A model generated the notes under the pieces. That model was not told the DNA's origin. It worked only from the letters and a program-made list of their open reading frames with translations, and made no database searches. This document shows, in pieces, positions 35,122 through 43,600 of a DNA stretch of 64,000 nucleotides. The position numbers and the translations under genes were made by a program. Origin of the DNA: Cellulomonas sp. (GTDB lineage Bacteria; Actinomycetota; Actinomycetes; Actinomycetales; Cellulomonadaceae); assembly GCF_017744555.1 (NCBI RefSeq), contig NZ_JAGIBD010000007.1, forward strand, positions 129,446-193,445. The letters are read 5' to 3'. Position 1 is the stretch's first letter; each line of letters opens with the position of its first letter.

Positions 35122-38100
35122 CGCTCCTCGACGCCGAGCAGATCGCGCTGCTCGTCGGCCAGCACCCGCCCACGCCCGAGCAGCGGCGCATCATCGAGTC
35201 GCCACTGACGCCGTCGCTCGTCGTGGCGGGAGCGGGGTCCGGCAAGACCGAGACGATGGCCGCCCGGGTGGTGTGGCTGCTGGCCAACGGGCTGGTCGCT
35301 CCCGAGCAGGTGCTGGGCCTGACGTTCACGCGCAAGGCCGCGGCCGAGCTCTCCGACCGCGTGCGTCGGCGGCTGCGTCGGTTGTGGCGGGCAGCCGCCG
35401 AGGCCGGCGTCGTGCTGCCGGGGTCGGCGGGCGACGCGCGCGGCGGGCCCGACGACGTCCTGGGCGGTCTGGCCCGGCCGACGATCGCGACGTACAACTC
35501 CTACGCGGCGTCGCTGGTCTCGGACCACGCCCTGCGGCTGGGGCTCGACCCGTCGGCGAAGCTGCTCGGCGAGGCTGCGCAGTGGCAGCTCGCGAGCGAC
35601 GTCGTCGAGGCGTGGCGCGGCGACCTCGACACCGACGCGGCGACGTCGACCGTCGTCGAGGCCGTGCTGGCGCTGTCCGGCGCGCTCGACGAGCACCTGC
35701 TCACGGCCGACGAGGCCAGGCGCCAGGTCGAGGCGGTGATCGAGGCGATCGTCGCGACACCGGCGGGCGACCCGCCCCGCGAGCCGTACGCCGAGGTCAA
35801 GCGGCTGATCCGGTCGCTCGGCGAGCGCGCGCGGGTGCTCGACCTCGTCGCGGAGTACCGCCAGCGGAAGCGGGCCGCCGACGCCATCGACTTCGGCGAC
35901 CAGGTGGCGCTCGCGGCCCGGCTCGCGCGTGACGTGCCGGAGGTCGGCGCGGGGGAGCGGGACCGGTACCGCGTGGTGCTGCTGGACGAGTACCAGGACA
36001 CGTCGTACGCCCAGCTCACGCTGCTCGGCTCGCTGTTCGGCGACGGCCACCCGGTGACCGCGGTCGGCGACCCGCACCAGTCGATCTACGGCTGGCGCGG
36101 GGCGAGCGCGGGCGGGCTCGAGGGCTTCCCGACGTCGTTCCCGGCGGTCGACGCCGACGGCACCCGGCGGCCGGCGGACGTGCACGCGCTGTCGACGTCG
36201 TGGCGCAACGACCAGCGGATCCTCGACGCGGCGAACCACGTCGCGGCACCGCTGCGGACGCCGGCGGGCCGCGTGCCGGTCCCGGTGCTCGCCGCCCGCC
36301 CGGGGGCCGGCGAGGGCCATGTGCACGCGCACGTCGCCGAGACGCTCGAGACCGAGGCCGAGGCTGTCGCGCAGTTCGTCGCCGCCCGGTGGCGTCCCGC
36401 GGACGCCGCGGGAGCCGGTCGCGTGACCGCGGCCGTGCTGTGCCGCAAGCGCTCGCAGTTCGAGCCGCTGCGCGTGGCGCTGCGTGCCGCGGGCCTGCCC
36501 GTCGAGGTCGTCGGGCTCGGGGGCCTGCTGTCGACGCCGGAGGTCGTGGACCTCGTGGCCGCGCTCCAGGCCGCGCACGACCCGACGCGCGGCGACGCGC
36601 TCATGCGGCTGCTCACGGGCGCGCGGACCCGGCTGGGTGCCGCGGACCTGCATGCGCTCGGCGCGTGGGCGGGCGAGCTCGCGGCCCGGCACCCGGGCGG
36701 AGGCCGGCCCGTCGACGGCGTCGAGGCCGACGTCGTCGACCAGCGCAGCATCGTCGACGCGCTCGACGACCTGCCGCGACCCGGCTGGCGCAGCGCGACG
36801 GGCCGCGCGCTGACCGACACAGGCCGTCGCCGGCTCGTCGAGCTCGCCGGCCTGCTGAGCGCGCTGCGCGCCCACACCTACCTCGCCGTCCCCGAGCTGG
36901 TCGCGGAGGCCGAGCGGCTGCTCGGGCTCGACATCGAGGTCGCCGCTCGCGCCGGCGTCTCCCCGGGACGCGCCCGCGCGCACCTCGACGCGTTCCGCGA
37001 CGTCGCGGTCGAGTTCGCGCGGTCCGCCGACCACCCGACGCTCGGCGGTTTCCTCGCGTGGCTCGACGCGGCGGACGTCCGGGAGAGCGGCCTCGACATG
37101 CCGGTGTCGGAGCCCGACCCGGACGCCGTGCAGATCATCACGATCCACGCCGCGAAGGGCCTCGAGTGGGACGTCGTCGCGGTCGCTGGTCTCGTCGACG
37201 GCGGCCTGCCCGCGACGGCGACACGAGGCAAGGACGGCCCGAAGGACTCGGCGTGGCTGACGGGGCTCGGCACGCTGCCGTACCCGCTGCGCGGCGACCG
37301 GCACGACCTGCCGGAGTTCACGTACGCCGGTGCCGCCGACCCGAAGGACCTCGAGGAGCGCCGCAAGCGGTTCGTGCTCGACGCGGGCCACCACGAGGTG
37401 GCCGAGGAGCGCCGGCTCGCCTACGTCGCCGTGACCCGCGCGCGCAGCGACCTGCTGCTCACGGCCGCGTGGTGGGGCGACGGCTCCCGGGTCCGCGCGC
37501 TGTCGACGTTCCTCGAGGAGCTCGCGGAGTCGGGCCTCGTCGAGACGGACGACTGGTCGGCGGCGCCGCCTGACGGCGAGACGAACCCGCGCGCGTCGCT
37601 GACCGTGTCCGCGACGTGGCCCGCGGACCCGTTCGCGGTCGAGGGCGCGGGCGGGCGCCGAGCCGCCGTCGAAGTCGCCGCGGCCCAGGTCCGGGCGGCG
37701 ATGGCCGCGGAACCGGCCGAGGAGCCGGCATCGCGGTCGCGGTGGGACGAGCTCGCCGACAGGCTGCTCGCCGAGCACGAGCGCGCACGCACCCCCGACC
37801 GGGAGGTCGAGCTCCCCGCCCACCTGTCGGCGTCCGCACTCGTCCGGCTCGACGCCGACCCCGGCGAGTTCGCCCGGCACCTGCGCCGCCCGGTGCCCGC
37901 GGAGCCGTCCGCGCAGGCCCGTCGCGGCACGCGGTTCCACGCGTGGGTCGAGGGGTGGTTCGGTGCGGCGTCGCTGGTGGACGTCGACGCGCTGCCGGGC
38001 GCCGACGACGACTCCCTCGCGGTGGACCTCGACGAGCAGGCGCTGCGCGACTCGTTCCTCGCGACCCCGTGGGCGCACCGCACGCCGCTGGCCGTCGAGG

Positions 38101-38594
38101 TCGACGTCGAGACGTCCGTCGACGGGTACGTCCTGCGGTCCCGCATCGACGCGGTCTTCCCCGACGAGGACGCCGAGCCGCACGGCACGGGCGCCGGTGA
38201 CGCCGTGATCGTCGTCGACTGGAAGACCGGTGCCCCGCCGACCGACGACGCGTCCCGCGCCTCGCGCGAGCTGCAGCTCGCGGTCTACCGGCTCGCGTGG
38301 TCGCGCTGGACGGGCACCCCGCTCGACCGGGTCCGGGCGGCCTTCTGCTACGTCGGCACGGGCGAGACGGTGCATCCGCAGCGGCTGCTCGACGAGGTGC
38401 AGATCACCGCGCTCCTGCATGCCGCGACGTCCGCAGAGGAGCGGGCGGAGCAGGGCCGTCGGACCGTGCCGAACGTGCGGCGCGAGGTCGGCAACGCGTG
38501 GCGACCGGACGCGACCGCCGAGCGCGACGGCCGCAGCGGACGTGGTCGCTCCAGGGACGGCGACCGCACGAGCGAACGCGACCCCGCCAGGTAG
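35118..38594 (+). CDS. adnB: AdnB-like UvrD-type helicase-nuclease
   Basis: 1158 residues. A complete SF1A motor has VVAGAGSGKTETMAAR (Walker A, about 36), LTFTRKAA, LLDEYQDTSYAQ (motif II near 288), GDPHQSIYGWRGA, ITIHAAKGLEW and YVAVTRARSDLL. A C-terminal PD-(D/E)XK nuclease follows, with GTRFHAWVEGW, RSRIDAVFPD, VVDWKTGAPP and QLAVYRLAW. The motor motifs are canonical, unlike those of the partner, agreeing with reports that AdnB supplies the main motor. ATG 35118 overlaps the adnA stop (ATGA). A longer in-frame ORF back to 34245 lies within adnA. Confidence 0.93.
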   Translation: MTLLDAEQIALLVGQHPPTPEQRRIIESPLTPSLVVAGAGSGKTETMAARVVWLLANGLVAPEQVLGLTFTRKAAAELSDRVRRRLRRLWRAAAEAGVVLPGSAGDARGGPDDVLGGLARPTIATYNSYAASLVSDHALRLGLDPSAKLLGEAAQWQLASDVVEAWRGDLDTDAATSTVVEAVLALSGALDEHLLTADEARRQVEAVIEAIVATPAGDPPREPYAEVKRLIRSLGERARVLDLVAEYRQRKRAADAIDFGDQVALAARLARDVPEVGAGERDRYRVVLLDEYQDTSYAQLTLLGSLFGDGHPVTAVGDPHQSIYGWRGASAGGLEGFPTSFPAVDADGTRRPADVHALSTSWRNDQRILDAANHVAAPLRTPAGRVPVPVLAARPGAGEGHVHAHVAETLETEAEAVAQFVAARWRPADAAGAGRVTAAVLCRKRSQFEPLRVALRAAGLPVEVVGLGGLLSTPEVVDLVAALQAAHDPTRGDALMRLLTGARTRLGAADLHALGAWAGELAARHPGGGRPVDGVEADVVDQRSIVDALDDLPRPGWRSATGRALTDTGRRRLVELAGLLSALRAHTYLAVPELVAEAERLLGLDIEVAARAGVSPGRARAHLDAFRDVAVEFARSADHPTLGGFLAWLDAADVRESGLDMPVSEPDPDAVQIITIHAAKGLEWDVVAVAGLVDGGLPATATRGKDGPKDSAWLTGLGTLPYPLRGDRHDLPEFTYAGAADPKDLEERRKRFVLDAGHHEVAEERRLAYVAVTRARSDLLLTAAWWGDGSRVRALSTFLEELAESGLVETDDWSAAPPDGETNPRASLTVSATWPADPFAVEGAGGRRAAVEVAAAQVRAAMAAEPAEEPASRSRWDELADRLLAEHERARTPDREVELPAHLSASALVRLDADPGEFARHLRRPVPAEPSAQARRGTRFHAWVEGWFGAASLVDVDALPGADDDSLAVDLDEQALRDSFLATPWAHRTPLAVEVDVETSVDGYVLRSRIDAVFPDEDAEPHGTGAGDAVIVVDWKTGAPPTDDASRASRELQLAVYRLAWSRWTGTPLDRVRAAFCYVGTGETVHPQRLLDEVQITALLHAATSAEERAEQGRRTVPNVRREVGNAWRPDATAERDGRSGRGRSRDGDRTSERDPAR

Positions 38595-38628
38595 TGCGAG
38601 AGCGGTCCGCCCGCGCAGCGGACGAGCG

Positions 38629-39573
38629 TCAGGCGTACGAGACGTTCTCCGCGTCGGCCGCCTCGCTCGTGTGCGCGTCGAGGTCCTCGAGCATCCCGAC
38701 GGCGTCCTCGACGACCTCGTCGCTCCCGGACCGCACTCCGTACATGAGCCACCGGGCCAGCGCGAGCTCGCCGGCCAGCATCGCGCGGCGCGCCAGGTGC
38801 GGGTCGATGAGCTCGGTCCGGCGGAGCTGGTACGCCTCCATGATCGAGTCGGCGGCGTCGGGCGCGGCACCGACGAGCAGCCACGACAGGTCGTCGGCAG
38901 GGTCGGCCACGATGGTGTCGCCCCACCCGAGGATCCCCGACACGGCGCCGTCGCGGACGAGCACGCGGTCGCCGGACAGGTCGCCGTGCACGACCGTCGG
39001 CGTGAACCGCCACAGGGCGACGTCCTCGAGCTGGGCCTCCCAGCGGCGCAGCAGCCCGGTCGGCACCTTGCCGGTGCGGGCGGCCTCGTCGACCTCGGCC
39101 TGGCGACGCTCGCGGTACGCCGAGGCGTCGTAGACGGGCAGCCCGGCGTCCTCGACCAGCGAGGTGGGCAGCTCGTGCAGCGCCGCGAGGGCGCGGCCGA
39201 CGGACGCGGCGAGCCCCGGTCCGGGGCCGAGTGCCTCCACCCGCAGCGGGTCGCCGGGGATCTCGGCGTGCACCGCGGCGCGTCCACCCTCGGGCAGGTG
39301 CGCGAACCCGACGGGCTGCGGCACCGCGAACGGCAGCCGACCGGCCTCGACGTGGTCGGCGAGCCGGCTGATGAGCGCGACCTCGGCCTCGAGCGCGGCA
39401 CCAGCCGCGGCGTGCTGCGGGGCGCGGACCACCCAGCGGCGGCGGGTCGAGTCGATGACCACGGCGACGTCGTAGTCCGTCCCGGGCTGTGCGGGCCGTC
39501 GCACGTCGAAGGCGTCCAGCCCCGGGACGGCCACCGTCGCGAGGGCGGCGAGAGCGAGGGGTGAGCGAGGCAC
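38629..39573 (-). CDS. Aminoglycoside/macrolide phosphotransferase-like protein
   Basis: A 314-residue APH-fold protein. The N-lobe includes VIDSTRRRWVVRAPQHAAAG, where Val-Arg replaces the usual Val-Lys. The catalytic loop is VVHGDLSGDRVLV and the metal loop GILGWGDTIVADPADDL. The expected N after HGD and the D of IDW are missing or moved, so activity is uncertain. From memory, related actinomycete proteins also have a GWG(D/E) loop. Its place beside adnB is conserved more than a resistance gene would be. TACTCT (39585-39580) six bases before GTG 39573 indicates a leaderless start. Confidence 0.82.
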   Translation of the reverse strand: MPRSPLALAALATVAVPGLDAFDVRRPAQPGTDYDVAVVIDSTRRRWVVRAPQHAAAGAALEAEVALISRLADHVEAGRLPFAVPQPVGFAHLPEGGRAAVHAEIPGDPLRVEALGPGPGLAASVGRALAALHELPTSLVEDAGLPVYDASAYRERRQAEVDEAARTGKVPTGLLRRWEAQLEDVALWRFTPTVVHGDLSGDRVLVRDGAVSGILGWGDTIVADPADDLSWLLVGAAPDAADSIMEAYQLRRTELIDPHLARRAMLAGELALARWLMYGVRSGSDEVVEDAVGMLEDLDAHTSEAADAENVSYA

Positions 39574-39701
39574 GGGCCCAGAGTAGGCGGGGGCCTGCCG
39601 CCGACCCGGCTCTGCGCGCGGCGTGTCGGTCCGGTTCGTCCGCACGCGTGCCGCTTGTCCGGGGTGATGTCGGGTGGTCGCGCACCGCGTACCGTGGCGC
39701 G

Positions 39702-40694
39702 GTGATCGTCGACCTCCTGCCCCTGTCCCGTGCGCTCGTGGACCGGGCCGCGGCCCTCCGGGTCGAGGAGGGGGTGCTCGACGCCGCGCTGCGCGACGCC
39801 GGCACGCGGGTGCTGCTCGTCGACGACGGCGCCGTCGCGACGGTCACGGACGGGTCGGTGGCGCTGCTGGCCCCGGACGAGCTGCCCGCCGGGACGACGA
39901 CGGACGGCGAGCCCGACGAGCACGACGAGCGCCTGCTGCTGCTCGGTCGCGACGACGACGGCGTCACCTACGTCGGTGTCCGCGTGGGCGGCCCGCATCC
40001 GACCCCTCGCGCGGGCGCGGCGTCGGACGTGATGGTGCACCGCCGCTCGTCGACCGCGGACCACCCGCAGCTCCCGGACGGGCTGACGTGGTCGCCGCTG
40101 CGCGTGGTCGGGGCGGACCTCACCGCCCTCGAGGCGGGGCTCGTGACGACGGCGGTCGCGCTCGACGCCTGGCACGCCCGCCACCCGCGCTGCCCCCGCT
40201 GCGGTGCGGCGACCCGGGTCACGCAGGCGGGCTGGGTCCGGACGTGCACCGTCGACGCGTCGGAGCACTACCCGCGCACCGACCCGGCGGTGATCATGGC
40301 CGTGGTCGACGACCAGGACCGGCTGCTGCTCGGCCAGTCGACGGCGTGGGCGTCGGACCGCTGGTCGACGCTCGCGGGGTTCGTCGAGCCGGGGGAGTCG
40401 CTCGAGCACGCGGTGCGTCGTGAGGTCCTCGAGGAGACCGGTGTCGTGGTGGGAGCGGTCGAGTACCGGGGCAGTCAGCCATGGCCGTTCCCGGCGTCGC
40501 TGATGCTCGGCTTCCACGCCCGCGCGGCGACCACGGACGTGCGCGTCGACGGCGTCGAGCTGGCCCGCGCGCGGTGGTTCACACGCGACGAGCTGCAGGA
40601 CGCGGTCGAGCGCCGCGAGGTCGTGCCGCCCGGGCCGTCGTCGATCGCCCGGGCCCTCGTCGAGGACTGGTTCGGCGGCCCGCTGGGCCGCTGA
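39702..40694 (+). CDS. nudC: NAD(+)/NADH pyrophosphatase NudC
   Basis: 330 residues. The Nudix box GFVEPGESLEHAVRREVLEE fits GX5EX7REUXEEXGU and is followed by the NudC tag GSQPWPFPASLM. The central zinc ribbon shows CPRCG near residue 162 and a third Cys in RTCTVDASEHYPR. The fourth Cys is missing, though HYPRTDPAVIM is preserved. The enzyme hydrolyses NADH and can decap NAD-RNA in relatives. TACCGT (39690-39695) lies six bases before GTG 39702. The in-frame ORF back to 39489 is antisense to the phosphotransferase gene. Confidence 0.93.
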   Translation: MIVDLLPLSRALVDRAAALRVEEGVLDAALRDAGTRVLLVDDGAVATVTDGSVALLAPDELPAGTTTDGEPDEHDERLLLLGRDDDGVTYVGVRVGGPHPTPRAGAASDVMVHRRSSTADHPQLPDGLTWSPLRVVGADLTALEAGLVTTAVALDAWHARHPRCPRCGAATRVTQAGWVRTCTVDASEHYPRTDPAVIMAVVDDQDRLLLGQSTAWASDRWSTLAGFVEPGESLEHAVRREVLEETGVVVGAVEYRGSQPWPFPASLMLGFHARAATTDVRVDGVELARARWFTRDELQDAVERREVVPPGPSSIARALVEDWFGGPLGR

Positions 40695-40697
40695 CCG

Positions 40698-40958
40698 TCA
40701 GCTCAGGCGGTCGCGGACCTGCACGAGCGACGGGTTGGTGAGCGCGGAGCCGTCGGGGAACACGACGGTCGGCACGGTCCGGTTGCCGCCGTTGAGCTGC
40801 TCGACGAGGCCCGCCGCGTCCGGGTGGTCCTCGATGTCGACCTCGGTGTAGCCGATGCCCGCGGAGTCCAGCTGGGTCTTCAGCCGGTGGCAGTAGCCGC
40901 ACCAGGTGGTGGAGTACATCGTCACGGTGCCGGCCTGGGGCAGGGTCTGCGTCGTCAT
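40698..40958 (-). CDS. mrx1: Mycoredoxin-1-like glutaredoxin
   Basis: An 86-residue thioredoxin-fold protein with the active site STTWCGYCHRLKTQL (CGYC) and the cis-Pro segment NRTVPTVVFPDG. Mycoredoxins use mycothiol to reduce mixed disulfides, the actinobacterial counterpart of glutaredoxin. It starts at ATG 40958, with GAGGA seven bases upstream. It is convergent with nudC, three bases apart, and upstream of the divergent uvrD2. Confidence 0.93.
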   Translation of the reverse strand: MTTQTLPQAGTVTMYSTTWCGYCHRLKTQLDSAGIGYTEVDIEDHPDAAGLVEQLNGGNRTVPTVVFPDGSALTNPSLVQVRDRLS

Positions 40959-41120
40959 CGGTCCTCGTCGTTCGGCGGCGCGGCCGGTGGGGACCGGTCG
41001 CAGTCTTGACGCCGGGGCGCTCGCACGCCCCGGTCGTCACGTCCAACAGGGTCGCACGCGCGCATGTTCCCGGCCGCGGCCCGACGTCCCGTGTCGGCGC
41101 GGCCTGCGAGACTGTGCGCG

Positions 41121-43139
41121 ATGTCCGCCGACGCCCTCCTCGACGCGCTCGATCCCGAGCAGCGCGCTGTCGCCACCGCCCTGCGCGGGCCCGTCTGCGT
41201 GCTCGCGGGTGCGGGCACGGGCAAGACGAGGGCCATCACGCACCGCATCGCGTACGGCATCCGCACGGGCGTGTACCGGCCCGGGAGCGTGCTGGCGGTG
41301 ACGTTCACGGCGCGGGCCGCGGGCGAGATGCGCACGCGGCTGCGCGGCCTCGGCGCGACCGGCGTGCAGGCGCGCACGTTCCACGCCGCGGCCCTGCGCC
41401 AGCTCGGCTTCTTCTGGCCGAAGGTCGTCGGGGGTGCGGCGCCGCGGATCGTCGAGCAGAAGGCGCAGGTCGTCGCGGAGGCGGCCCGGCGCGTGGGCCT
41501 GTCGGTCGACCGGGTGAGCGTGCGCGACCTCGCGTCCGAGATCGAGTGGGCCAAGGTCTCGCTCGTGACGGCCGACGACTACGTGCGCGCGGTGACCGCG
41601 ATCGAGCGCTCGGTGCCGAGCGGCGAGGACCCGCAGGCGGTCGCGCGGCTCATGACGGCGTACGAGCAGGTCAAGCTCGAGCGCGGCGTCATCGACTTCG
41701 AGGACGTGCTGCTGCTGCTCGCGGCGATGCTCGTGGAGCGCCGGGACATCGCCGACGAGGTGCGCGACCAGTACCGCTACTTCGTGGTCGACGAGTACCA
41801 GGACGTCAGCCCGCTGCAGCAGTACCTGCTCGACCAGTGGCTCGGCGGCCGGCACGAGCTGTGCGTGGTCGGCGACCCGTCGCAGACCATCTACTCGTTC
41901 GCGGGCGCGACCCCGTACCACCTGACGACGTTCCCGCAGACCCACCCGGGCACCACCCTCGTCCGCCTGGTCCGCGACTACCGGTCGACGCCCCAGGTGG
42001 TAAACCTGGCGAACCACGTGATCGACGCGAGCCGCCGCGTCGGCGGGCCCGCGCCCCTCGAGCTGCGGGCCCAGCGCCCGGACGGCCCCGAGGTCCGGTA
42101 CGCGGCGTTCGACGACGACGACGCCGAGGCGACCGGTATCGCCCAGGCGGTCGCCCGGCTGGTCCGCTCGGGTGTGCGACCCAGCGAGATCGCGATCCTG
42201 TACCGGACGAACGCCCAGTCGGAGGCGTTCGAGGAGGCCCTCGCGAGCGCCGGCATCGCGTACCAGGTCCGCGGCGGCGAGCGGTTCTTCGCCCGACGGG
42301 ACGTGCGCGACGCGCTCGTGCTGCTGCGCGGTGGCGCGCGGGCCGCCGACCCGCAGGCCGCCATGCCCGACTCGGTCCGCGACATCCTGCGCAACGTCGG
42401 CTGGGCCGAGCAGCCGCCCGCCGCACGCGGTGCGGCCCGCGAGCGGTGGGACGCGATGCAGGCCCTCGTCACGCTGGCCGACGAGCTGGCCGCGGCACCG
42501 GTGGCGAGCGGCCGCGCGGCGACGGTGTCCGACCTCGTCGCCGAGCTCGACGAGCGCGCGGCCGCCCAGCACGCACCCACCGTCGAGGGCGTGACGCTCG
42601 CGTCCCTGCATGCCGCCAAGGGTCTCGAGTGGGACGCCGTGTTCCTCGCCGGCCTGAGCGACGGCCTCCTGCCGACCGCGCTCGCGGACACCGACGCGAT
42701 GGTCGCGGAGGAGCGGCGCCTGCTCTACGTCGGCATCACGCGAGCCCGTGAGCACCTGCAGCTCTCGTACGCCCGCGCGCGCATGCCCGGTAGCCGGCCG
42801 ACGCGATCGATGTCCCGGTTCCTCGTCGACCTGTGGCCCGACGGCCGGGGGCGGACGGGTGCGGGTCGAGCTGCCCGCGCCGCCACGACGGCGGACGACG
42901 CCGATCCGGTCACCCGCGAGACGGCGGCCCGGCTGACCCGCTGGCGCGACGACTACGCGCACGCGACCGGCGTGCCGGCCGTGCGGGTGCTGACCGCGGC
43001 GACGATCGCCGAGGTCGCCCGCCGCCGGCCGGCGAGCCGCGAGGAGCTCGGGCAGGTGCGCGGCATCGGCGCGGTGACGCTCGCGACCATCGGCGACGAG
43101 ATCGTCGACGTCGTGGTCCAGGGCTCCGCCCGGGCCTGA
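41121..43139 (+). CDS. uvrD2: UvrD2-like SF1 DNA helicase with HRDC domain
   Basis: 672 residues. The motor has LAGAGTGKTRAITHR (about 28-42), LAVTFTARAAGEM, VVDEYQDVSPLQQ (motif II near 222), GDPSQTIYSFAGA, LASLHAAKGLEWD and YVGITRAREHLQL. It ends with an HRDC domain (about 595-672, TRWRDDYAHATGVPAVRVLT with LGQVRGIGAVT). Mycobacterial UvrD2 carries a four-cysteine motif before the HRDC; none is seen here, where the linker is Gly/Arg/Ala rich. ATG 41121 is preferred over a start at 41064, with GAGACT seven bases upstream. Confidence 0.92.
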   Translation: MSADALLDALDPEQRAVATALRGPVCVLAGAGTGKTRAITHRIAYGIRTGVYRPGSVLAVTFTARAAGEMRTRLRGLGATGVQARTFHAAALRQLGFFWPKVVGGAAPRIVEQKAQVVAEAARRVGLSVDRVSVRDLASEIEWAKVSLVTADDYVRAVTAIERSVPSGEDPQAVARLMTAYEQVKLERGVIDFEDVLLLLAAMLVERRDIADEVRDQYRYFVVDEYQDVSPLQQYLLDQWLGGRHELCVVGDPSQTIYSFAGATPYHLTTFPQTHPGTTLVRLVRDYRSTPQVVNLANHVIDASRRVGGPAPLELRAQRPDGPEVRYAAFDDDDAEATGIAQAVARLVRSGVRPSEIAILYRTNAQSEAFEEALASAGIAYQVRGGERFFARRDVRDALVLLRGGARAADPQAAMPDSVRDILRNVGWAEQPPAARGAARERWDAMQALVTLADELAAAPVASGRAATVSDLVAELDERAAAQHAPTVEGVTLASLHAAKGLEWDAVFLAGLSDGLLPTALADTDAMVAEERRLLYVGITRAREHLQLSYARARMPGSRPTRSMSRFLVDLWPDGRGRTGAGRAARAATTADDADPVTRETAARLTRWRDDYAHATGVPAVRVLTAATIAEVARRRPASREELGQVRGIGAVTLATIGDEIVDVVVQGSARA

Positions 43140-43159
43140 CCGGGGCCCGCGACCGGTCC

Positions 43160-43185
43160 AGATACGTGCCTCGACGCACGTATCT
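43160..43185 (+). terminator. Hairpin after uvrD2
   Basis: AGATACGTGC (43160-43169) and GCACGTATCT (43176-43185) form a perfect 10-bp stem with a six-base loop, 20 bases past the uvrD2 stop. There is no T-tract. It may end the uvrD2 transcript. Confidence 0.6.
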
Positions 43186-43205
43186 CAGGAGGAACCGGAC
43201 CCGCT

Positions 43206-43227
43206 GAAGAACTTGTCGAAGTTCTTC
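43206..43227. repeat. 9-bp inverted repeat just upstream of the whiB7 promoter
   Basis: GAAGAACTT (43206-43214), gtcg, AAGTTCTTC (43219-43227). This perfect AT-richer repeat ends 11 bases before the -35 element. It could be a second terminator or a regulator binding site; both are inference. Confidence 0.55.
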
Positions 43228-43268
43228 GGTTAATTCGGTTGTCCGGCCTTCAGACGTCGCCCTAGGGT
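43228..43268 (+). promoter_or_regulatory. whiB7 promoter with AT-rich upstream element
   Basis: TTGTCC (43239-43244) and TAGGGT (43263-43268) are separated by 18 bp, a sigma-A-type promoter. GGTTAATTCGG directly upstream of the -35 is the sort of AT-rich patch that the WhiB7-sigma-A complex contacts via its AT-hook, suggesting autoactivation. Transcription would start near 43275, giving a leader of about 460 bases. Confidence 0.65.
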
Positions 43269-43339
43269 GAGACCCGTCCTTGAAACGTGGGCTGCGCCGT
43301 GAAGGCGGAGGCCCGGACCCGGAAGGAGGTGGCGAGCTG

Positions 43340-43600
43340 ATGGACATGACCATGACGAACACGTCGAGCGTCGAGCGCGCGGTGTCCCTCCGGAACCTCG
43401 TGCCCACCTCCACCGTGTCCCAGGGGCGAGCTCTGCCTACGCCGGTGTCGTGCGCCATTCATGGCGTGATCTCCGAGTCGAAGCAGAGCACGGCGAAGCA
43501 GCCGGCCTTTGCCCCCGGGTACACGACGCTCGGCGGAGCTGTCGCATGGCGCAAGCGTGGCGCCGATCTGCGACTCCGCCCTCGGGCTCCTCTGGTCTGA
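43340..43600 (+). CDS. whiB7 leader uORF (86 codons)
   Basis: AAGGAGGT (43323-43330), a perfect anti-16S match, stands nine bases before ATG 43340. The reading starts MDMTMTNTSSVERAVSLRNL and stops at 43598-43600. The product matches no family I know and ends in a basic run (RKRGADLRLRPRAPLV). The stop is only 15 bases before the left arm of an intrinsic terminator, and the 3' half of the ORF contains both strands of a competing hairpin. The act of translation, rather than the peptide, is therefore the likely signal: drug-stalled ribosomes would change which hairpin forms and let RNA polymerase reach whiB7. Confidence 0.7.
   Translation: MDMTMTNTSSVERAVSLRNLVPTSTVSQGRALPTPVSCAIHGVISESKQSTAKQPAFAPGYTTLGGAVAWRKRGADLRLRPRAPLV

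Noticed and set aside
38629-39573. Acquired macrolide/aminoglycoside resistance gene
   Set aside because: Base composition matches the neighbours, no mobile element is nearby, key kinase residues deviate, and the position beside adnB looks ancestral.
34629-40517. A minus-strand open frame of nearly 2000 codons across adnA-adnB, the phosphotransferase and nudC (and a similar one at 3562-7737)
   Set aside because: They overlap several well-supported genes on either strand, have Arg/Asp/Gly-rich nonsense composition and no domains. They are shadow frames produced by very high GC.
43280-43339. Longer whiB7 uORF starting upstream of 43340
   Set aside because: The in-frame upstream codons lack a ribosome binding site, while AAGGAGGT is ideally placed for the ATG at 43340.
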